A model generated the notes under the pieces. It did no database searches, was not told the origin of the DNA, and saw only the letters and a list, made by a program, of their open reading frames with translations. The position numbers and the translations under genes are program-made. A stretch of 64,000 bases of DNA from Candidatus Omnitrophota bacterium (GTDB lineage: Bacteria > Hinthialibacterota > Hinthialibacteria > Hinthialibacterales > JAKPRU01): assembly GCA_029570205.1 (NCBI GenBank), contig JAKQSI010000065.1, positions 62,001 through 126,000 on the forward strand. The letters are read 5' to 3'. Shown in pieces: positions 58,738 to 64,000 of this stretch (position 1 is its first letter; every line of letters starts with the position of its first letter).

Positions 58738-59706
58738 TTAGTTCTCCTCCCCCTCCCGTGTGAGAACCAGACCGGCAAGTAAATTCGCAAGCAGACCGAA
58801 CTGGCTGAAAAGGTCCCAGTCCCGATATCCCCAGTCCGGGTGCCAGAAGGTCATCCACAGCACACCACAACCGACCATAACGGCAAGCGCGCCAAGATAC
58901 CGGTCCCGCAAATGCCACGAATAAAGCAGAATCAGCAGCAGCGACAAGAACGGCACGCCAAACGGGGCGGCAATTCCATGAAAGAAAGAGAGCATCCGCA
59001 AATGGTCCACCGAAAAGATCAGAAAATAGTGATTCTTCGCCCAGAGACTGATCCAGGGAACCAATCGGTCGAATCCCACATCGACCCCTTCCGTTCTCAG
59101 CGCTAACGGGGTGACCACGAGAAACAGGGATGTAACAATCAAGGGCAGGGAAATGCCGATACGGTCCCGATCGTCCAGAGAACGTCCACGAAGGTAATAG
59201 AGATATCCCGGCAAGTAGAAAACCGCGAGAAGATGCGATGCAACGGCAGCGAAATACGCAGCGGAGGCTTTCCAAAGCGGCTGTCGACCCCGGTGATATT
59301 CGCGCAATTCATACAGCGATAGAATCAGAAAAAAATTCACCCAGGCATAGTTTTCCACATGACCGAAAAACACCCAGACACACCCGGCGGAAACATTCAA
59401 AACCCAAAACAGCGGAGAAGTGGAGAATCGCCACAAGACAAACAGGTATCCGGCGCCGGCCAGACTGCTGGAAATCGCGATGGCATACCAGGGGATCACA
59501 TCAAGCGGACGAAGAATCCTGTAGATCGCCTGGTGAATAAAAACCGTCAGGCAGGATCGATAGAAACATCGGATGGTGGGTTCGGCGATGAGACGCTCGA
59601 AGTAATAGCAGTCGGCCCCGATACGGTCCCAATGTCCCAACAGGAAACAAAGCGTGACGGTTGACAGGTAAAGGACAACAAGAAGAATTCGGCGCCTGGT
59701 AAGCAT
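58738..59706 (-). CDS. GT-C-like membrane protein
   Basis: 322 residues with about 8-9 membrane spans. The loops contain GADCYYFERLIAEPTIRCFY, GHVENYAWVNFFLILSL and MTFWHPDWGYRDWDLFSQFG, patterns typical of short GT-C-like or mannosyltransferase-related proteins. The first acidic loop and the HPDWGYRD segment are candidate active-site residues. It is last in the minus operon (2-base gap from galT). Confidence 0.7.
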   Translation of the reverse strand: MLTRRRILLVVLYLSTVTLCFLLGHWDRIGADCYYFERLIAEPTIRCFYRSCLTVFIHQAIYRILRPLDVIPWYAIAISSSLAGAGYLFVLWRFSTSPLFWVLNVSAGCVWVFFGHVENYAWVNFFLILSLYELREYHRGRQPLWKASAAYFAAVASHLLAVFYLPGYLYYLRGRSLDDRDRIGISLPLIVTSLFLVVTPLALRTEGVDVGFDRLVPWISLWAKNHYFLIFSVDHLRMLSFFHGIAAPFGVPFLSLLLILLYSWHLRDRYLGALAVMVGCGVLWMTFWHPDWGYRDWDLFSQFGLLANLLAGLVLTREGEEN

Positions 59707-59708
59707 CC

Positions 59709-60755
59709 CTACGATAAACCGGGGGCATTCCGCAGTGCGGAGGCTGCCCGTTCCGGCGCAACCGAGCAGAGCCGCAACCCGATCAATTCCGCCCAGTCCT
59801 GCCGACGCGGTGGAATCGGCATGATTTCAATGTGCCAATGATAATCCATCTGAATGGTCTTCCAGTATTCATGCCGGGGAACCGTGTTCGGACTGGTGTG
59901 GAGCGACAGCCCGCGTCCCCAACCGGGAAGTACAACGTCCAGCCGACGGAATGTATCCAAAAGGCTTTCCGCTATACCCGGCAGGTCCTCAATGGGGACC
60001 AGGCCGAAATCATGCAAATGACGACGAGGTAAAACATGGACCTCGAATGGAAATCGGCTCGCGAAGGGAGCAACGGTCAGGCAGGCATCGCCGGAGGCCA
60101 CCAGGCGATCTGTGAATCGTTCCTCTTCTCGAAGGATATCGCAAAACAGGCAGCGCTCCTTGTAGTTGTAATACTCTCTCGCCGAGGCCAGCTCGATTTT
60201 CAGGGACGGTGGTGTCGCCCCGGAACCGATCACCTGGCTGTGGGGATGCGCCAGATGTCCCCGCGAATCGGGAGACTCCAGACGACATGCGGAGATATAC
60301 CGCATTCGAATGTCCTTCCGAAGATCAAGAAGTCGGCCCTGAATCACAGACAGGATATTCGAAAGGCGGTCTATCGAAAAAGAGGAAAACCGGTCATTGT
60401 GACGCGGGCTTTCGATCACGATTTCATGCGCGCCGACCCCCCGCATCCGATCAAACATCCCGACTCCCTCCCGTTCTTCCCCGCCTTCCACCGTGAGAAT
60501 GGGAAGACGGTTCGGAACCACGCGGATCTGCCAACCCGAACTGTCCGGTTTCCGCCGGCTGTCCGAAGACACCGCGACAATCTCCGGTGGAGTATAGTTC
60601 TCATATCCCTCGCAAAAAGCGCATGGAACGCTGTCCGGATCATCTGCCAGCGGGATATTCAGCGTCGCCTCCCGTTCCGGATGATGGGTGATCACACACC
60701 ATCCCCCGTGGTGCGGGTCACGGCGCAGTTCGGATGGGAATTTCGGTGGTTCCAT
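59709..60755 (-). CDS. galT: Galactose-1-phosphate uridylyltransferase
   Basis: 348 residues. Zinc-type CxxC pairs CAFC (about 45-48) and CLFC, the HIT-like catalytic block GHLAHPHSQVIGS (His-x-His) and FEVHVLPRRHLHDF identify GalT. It swaps UMP between glucose-1-phosphate and galactose-1-phosphate in the Leloir pathway. The start overlaps the upstream GT-C stop by 38 bases. The only kinase candidate is at 6788-8380, on a different operon. Confidence 0.92.
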   Translation of the reverse strand: MEPPKFPSELRRDPHHGGWCVITHHPEREATLNIPLADDPDSVPCAFCEGYENYTPPEIVAVSSDSRRKPDSSGWQIRVVPNRLPILTVEGGEEREGVGMFDRMRGVGAHEIVIESPRHNDRFSSFSIDRLSNILSVIQGRLLDLRKDIRMRYISACRLESPDSRGHLAHPHSQVIGSGATPPSLKIELASAREYYNYKERCLFCDILREEERFTDRLVASGDACLTVAPFASRFPFEVHVLPRRHLHDFGLVPIEDLPGIAESLLDTFRRLDVVLPGWGRGLSLHTSPNTVPRHEYWKTIQMDYHWHIEIMPIPPRRQDWAELIGLRLCSVAPERAASALRNAPGLS

Positions 60756-62403
60756 TGATCGGCTCCGGGATTTCCTTCGTGTTTGTCGACTCTCCGGAGA
60801 TGGTATCCGTTTTCAGCGCAGGCTCGTAGGACGGCTCACGAGGACCCGACAATGCAGCCGCGCCGGAACGATGAGTCCCCGATGCGGATTTCGGTCGATA
60901 CAAGACATATCGCCGAAATGCCTGTTCGATTTCGTAAGATTCTTTTATCCTGGCAACGAATCTCTCCGTGAATCGCTCGCGGTCCACAGGCTCCTTAGAC
61001 AAATCCTTCGACAGCAGAATCAGGGCAAATTCTTTCGCGGCAATCCGTTCCAGCAGAGGGGTCTCGTCCCACAATCCCTGCCGAACCAGCTGTGTGCACA
61101 TAAACGGCTCATAAACCGGATCATGCCCCGCCAGAAGTGGAAGCCCTGCGCGTTCCGCCAGGACCGGCCCCGGTGAATTCTTTACAATCCGCTCTACATT
61201 CCGCGCCTCATGGAGGTCCTCCCGTGTCGGCGTATAAGCAAAATCCCACCGGTACGGCCAGTGCATCGTTCCCAGCAGCTGGGCCAGCAACAATATGGGC
61301 AACAGGAGATTCAGCACGGCGCGGGTGGGACGTTCCGCCACATCCACCTCCGCCAGCAAAAATCCCAGCGAAAGCGAAGTGGCCACCACCATCTCCAACA
61401 GGTAATTCGGCGCAGAACCGATTTTGCCGCACAGAAGCGCTGAAATCCACGACATCAGCAAATAATAAACCACAAGGTCTCTGCGCCTGTGAATCCAGCG
61501 ATGAACAAAGAAAAACACCGCCATTCCGCCCAGGACCGAATAGGTCACCCACCAGTGACGGAAATAGATCAGCAAATCCTCAAGGCGGTACTCATTGACG
61601 TTGTAAAGAAAGACATGCAGAAAAAAAGTCCCTCCCGAAAGGAGTTGAATCAGACCATACAAAACACAGGTCGCCACACCGACCGAGATCAACAGCGTAA
61701 AAGCCGCGCGTCTTTCTTCCCGGTAATACAAAAACAGAAATGCGGCAATCGGCCCGGCAAACATGGTTTGTTTCGTACACAGAGCTGCAACGAAACAGGC
61801 CGCCGCCAACCCCACCGACTTTCCCCGTTCCACCAGTACCAGGCCCAGGACCGAGAAAAAAATGGCCGGCATATCCACCCGCGCCAGCGCGCCCCAGTCG
61901 TAAACATGATAAAACGATAAGAAACATAATGCCGAAAGAAATGCGGGCCAACGACGCCCCGCAAGCCCCCTCATCCACAAATAAATCAGACCCGCGATGC
62001 CGAACGTCGCCGCCACACAAACCCCCCTGCCCCACAGGAAACCGGTTCCCAGAACACGGTCGCCGACAGCCAGTAAAACCGGGTAAACGGGGGGATAGTT
62101 GTCCACCAGGTACGGTGGCTCATCCAGTGTCCGATACAGGCCGCCGCCTGATGCCAGACGGTGACCCCCGTAAATCAAAAATCCCTCGCTGTTGTCCACG
62201 TCGTAGGGAAACATCAGCAACACATAAGCGTGGTAACCGAACAATCCCGCATAGAGCAGGAATCCTCCCGTAACCAGGACCTTCAGTAACCTCGGCAAGA
62301 ACTCGGACTCACCACGACCCGCCGGAAATGGGGGGACTGCATGGCTCTCCGGTCCTACAGACAATGACGGTTCAACCGAATTCGAATGAGATTGAAAATC
62401 CAT
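60718..62403 (-). CDS. GT-C membrane glycosyltransferase (ArnT/PMT-like)
   Basis: 561 residues with about 10-11 spans. The first outside loop has MFPYDVDNSEGFLIYGGHRL (acidic pair) and YLVDNYPPVYPVLLAVGDRV, as in dolichyl/polyprenyl-phosphate-sugar GT-C enzymes. A soluble C-terminal part of about 170 residues includes GPVLAERAGLPLLAGHDPVY and a Ser/Thr-rich tail. Start ATG 62403 overlaps the DPM-like gene by 49 bases. Probable donor: the lipid-linked sugar made by the adjacent GT2. Confidence 0.8.
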   Translation of the reverse strand: MDFQSHSNSVEPSLSVGPESHAVPPFPAGRGESEFLPRLLKVLVTGGFLLYAGLFGYHAYVLLMFPYDVDNSEGFLIYGGHRLASGGGLYRTLDEPPYLVDNYPPVYPVLLAVGDRVLGTGFLWGRGVCVAATFGIAGLIYLWMRGLAGRRWPAFLSALCFLSFYHVYDWGALARVDMPAIFFSVLGLVLVERGKSVGLAAACFVAALCTKQTMFAGPIAAFLFLYYREERRAAFTLLISVGVATCVLYGLIQLLSGGTFFLHVFLYNVNEYRLEDLLIYFRHWWVTYSVLGGMAVFFFVHRWIHRRRDLVVYYLLMSWISALLCGKIGSAPNYLLEMVVATSLSLGFLLAEVDVAERPTRAVLNLLLPILLLAQLLGTMHWPYRWDFAYTPTREDLHEARNVERIVKNSPGPVLAERAGLPLLAGHDPVYEPFMCTQLVRQGLWDETPLLERIAAKEFALILLSKDLSKEPVDRERFTERFVARIKESYEIEQAFRRYVLYRPKSASGTHRSGAAALSGPREPSYEPALKTDTISGESTNTKEIPEPINGTTEIPIRTAP

Positions 62404-63074
62404 TTCAGAATCAACTTTGGAGATATCTTCGACTCTCCGACACGCCGCTCCACAAAGATTATCGGAACCTCGGCGATACGGTATCCTCTTTTACGGAGAG
62501 CGTACAGTGTTTCGCCGACGATGGAGGGACCATCGGAAAGGAATCGGTCCCAGGGAAGCGAGGCCAGCGCCTCACGACGAAATGCCCGAAACCCCGACGT
62601 CGGATCCGAATACCGCAGTCCCAGCGCCAATCTGGACAACAACCCGGCAACTCGACTGTTCAAACGACGCCGGGGGCCAAATCCTTCCGTCCCGCCGCCC
62701 GGCCTATACCGGGACCCCAGTACCACATCAGCATCGTGGATCGCCTCAATGAGCTTCGGAATATCCTCCGGACGGTGCGAAAAATCCGCATCCATTTCCA
62801 CGATAATGTCGCAGTCCGTCTCCGAGGCCCGCCGAAGGCCATCCCGACCCGCCAGGCCACGCCCGCGAGGCGGCGCACGATGAATAACCTCCACCCGGCC
62901 CGGATGCTCTTTCGCCAGTTGATCGGCAATCTCCCCGGTCCCATCCGGCGACTGGTCATCCACGATCAGCAGCGAATACTCCGGCCCCATCGAAAGAATC
63001 TGCTCTCCCAATCGGTCCAGATTCCCTTTCTCGTTGTATGTCGGCAAAAAAACAAGGATTTTCCGCGAACCCAT
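62355..63074 (-). CDS. Dolichol-phosphate mannosyltransferase-like GT2
   Basis: 239 residues from ATG 63074. KILVFLPTYNEKGNLDRLGE, LLIVDDQSPDGTGEIADQ, the metal site VEMDADFSHRPEDIPKLI and VVLGSRYRPGGGTEGF, with DPTSGFRAFRREAL and GESKISPKLILKWIFNL, are classical DPM1 signs. It transfers a sugar from GDP- or UDP-sugar to polyprenyl phosphate. No C-terminal membrane domain follows, as in soluble DPM1. It heads the operon with GT-C and galT genes and likely makes the donor for the GT-C enzymes. Confidence 0.93.
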   Translation of the reverse strand: MGSRKILVFLPTYNEKGNLDRLGEQILSMGPEYSLLIVDDQSPDGTGEIADQLAKEHPGRVEVIHRAPPRGRGLAGRDGLRRASETDCDIIVEMDADFSHRPEDIPKLIEAIHDADVVLGSRYRPGGGTEGFGPRRRLNSRVAGLLSRLALGLRYSDPTSGFRAFRREALASLPWDRFLSDGPSIVGETLYALRKRGYRIAEVPIIFVERRVGESKISPKLILKWIFNLIRIRLNRHCL

Positions 63075-63172
63075 GTTCACTCTGTCAGCCCTGTCCACCC
63101 TGTCCACTGTGCCCACACCCTTTTCATCCTGTATAGTATTCTTAGAAATCTGTTCCGACGGAGGAATCATAG

Positions 63173-64000
63173 GTGAATCGAACAGTTCGAGCAATCGGCG
63201 TCTATTTCTCAGCATTTATGTTGGCGGGATTCCTGGTCGGCTGCGGAGATAGAACAAAAGACCCTGTAATTATGAAAATCAACGGAGAGAAAGTCCATAA
63301 AAGCGAATTGGATCTCCTGGGCCGCAATGTCCTGGTCAAAGCCGGTATCCAACCCGGTACGGAGGAGGGACGCCGATACCTGAAAGCACATGTTAACAAC
63401 ATGTACGATTCCCTGATTCGCCTCTATCTGATCCAACAGTCCGCCCAGGCCACCGAACCGGAACCTTCTGAAGAGGAGATCGACCGGGCCATCGAAGCGT
63501 TCAAAAACGAATTCCCGGATGCAAAAGAATATGAAAAATTCGTGGAATTGACCGGCCTGCCTGTTCCCGAATACCGCCTGATTTTCAAAAACAAACTTCT
63601 GGCGGAACGGTTTCAGCTCCGGAAACTGGAAGAGGCGCGCAAGAACCTCTCGGAAGAGGCGGTTCGCCAGTGGTATGAGCAGCATCGGGAGCAGTTTCGC
63701 GCCCCGAACGTGCTCCGGATTCGAACGATCCTCTTTGGAGTCCCCCATGGGGCCTCGCCGGAACAGCGCGTCGCCATCAAGGAAAAAGCTGAGCATGTTC
63801 GACAAACCCTGACCGGCGCGGATGAAGAAATATTCGCTACAACCGCCAGGGAAATCTCCGAAGATACTCCGACCGCCCCCAACGGCGGCGATTTGGGTTT
63901 CATCTCATTTGCCGCCGCACAGGAATCGTTTCCCGCCGGGGTCGCCGATTCGATCTTCAGCCTGAAGAAAGGCGAAATCAGCCCGGTTCTTCAAACCACC
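63173..64000 (+). CDS. SurA/PpiC-like peptidyl-prolyl isomerase lipoprotein, partial
   Basis: 276 codons to the window edge; the end is missing. GTG 63173 follows GGAGG by 8 bases. The signal ends in LVGC, a lipobox. A SurA-N-like helical region (VIMKINGEKVHKSELDLLG, RLYLIQQSAQATEPEPSEEE) leads to a parvulin domain starting about residue 175 (RAPNVLRIRTILFG, APNGGDLGFISFAAAQES). It would help fold secreted or outer-membrane proteins. Divergent from the DPM-like gene. Confidence 0.88.
   Translation, partial: MNRTVRAIGVYFSAFMLAGFLVGCGDRTKDPVIMKINGEKVHKSELDLLGRNVLVKAGIQPGTEEGRRYLKAHVNNMYDSLIRLYLIQQSAQATEPEPSEEEIDRAIEAFKNEFPDAKEYEKFVELTGLPVPEYRLIFKNKLLAERFQLRKLEEARKNLSEEAVRQWYEQHREQFRAPNVLRIRTILFGVPHGASPEQRVAIKEKAEHVRQTLTGADEEIFATTAREISEDTPTAPNGGDLGFISFAAAQESFPAGVADSIFSLKKGEISPVLQTT

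Overview
The window reads as chromosomal DNA from a Gram-negative-type, uncultivated bacterium. Supporting signs are lipoprotein signals, a Tat signal, a SurA/PpiC-like lipoprotein, GGAGG ribosome sites, mixed GTG/ATG starts and ordinary use of TAA, TGA and TAG stops. The mix of NPCBM modules, a PmoA-type DUF6807 protein, a GH78 rhamnosidase, many GT-C membrane glycosyltransferases and dispersed palindromic repeats suggests a Sumerlaeota-, Hydrogenedentota- or Planctomycetota-like lineage. That placement is inference and weak. I found no rRNA, tRNA, transposase, CRISPR array or prophage.

Layout. (1) 1-5.7 kb, minus strand: an unrecognised secreted-protein cluster. It has a Gly-Met-rich exported protein, a small helical protein, a 1148-residue lipoprotein of helical repeats, a 41-residue membrane peptide and a truncated gene that looks like a paralogue of the small helical protein; a TTGACA/TACTTT promoter lies upstream. 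(2) 5.8-11.2 kb, minus: GT4 glycosyltransferase, methyltransferase, galactokinase-like kinase and ketopantoate reductase-like enzyme. (3) 11.3-12.2 kb, plus: rsfS and a YvyF-like zinc protein. (4) 12.2-18.5 kb, minus: radical SAM protein, GT2, two SGNH hydrolases and a GT-C enzyme with a C-terminal NPCBM domain, forming a surface-glycan operon. (5) 18.7-26 kb, minus: an exported protein with its own promoter and terminator, a GT-C protein and a Tat-exported glycosidase-like protein. (6) 26-31.2 kb, mainly plus: PIN toxin with antitoxin, GH78 alpha-L-rhamnosidase, a HicB-like orphan (minus) and a DUF2148 iron-sulphur protein. (7) 31-42 kb: a GAF protein with a degraded HD-GYP domain, glnD, GT4, a WecG fusion, a FliK-like protein and RNase G. 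(8) 42-50.6 kb: a partner-switching set (RsbU-like phosphatase, STAS, RsbW-like kinase, a second STAS) around an orphan DNA methyltransferase, serS and an alternative sigma-70 factor. (9) 50.6-58 kb, minus: DUF6807 protein, HicBA, Dabb lipoprotein, enolase-superfamily enzyme, coiled-coil protein, Wzx/MurJ-like flippase and TPR protein. (10) 58-64 kb: degenerate nuclease-fold protein, then a minus operon of dolichol-phosphate-mannose-synthase-like GT2, GT-C, galT and GT-C, and a divergent SurA-like lipoprotein that runs off the end.

The main theme is building and exporting a surface polysaccharide or glycoprotein: sugar activation (galK-like, galT), polyprenyl-sugar synthesis (DPM-like GT2, WecG), GT-C transfer, flippase, SGNH modification. 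A partner-switching sigma pathway may regulate it or other traits.

The most unusual observations are these. A dispersed double-hairpin repeat occurs at least seven times; one copy is translated in frame inside the GT4 enzyme and another probably at the start of an SGNH hydrolase. An 11-copy 30-bp palindromic tandem array has an inverted single copy 4.4 kb away. A Dabb lipoprotein has a cysteine-rich tail that continues in frame after a TAG stop. A WecG fusion ends exactly where a phosphoglycosyltransferase catalytic domain would begin. The lipoprotein/helical-protein cluster at the left edge is also unexplained.
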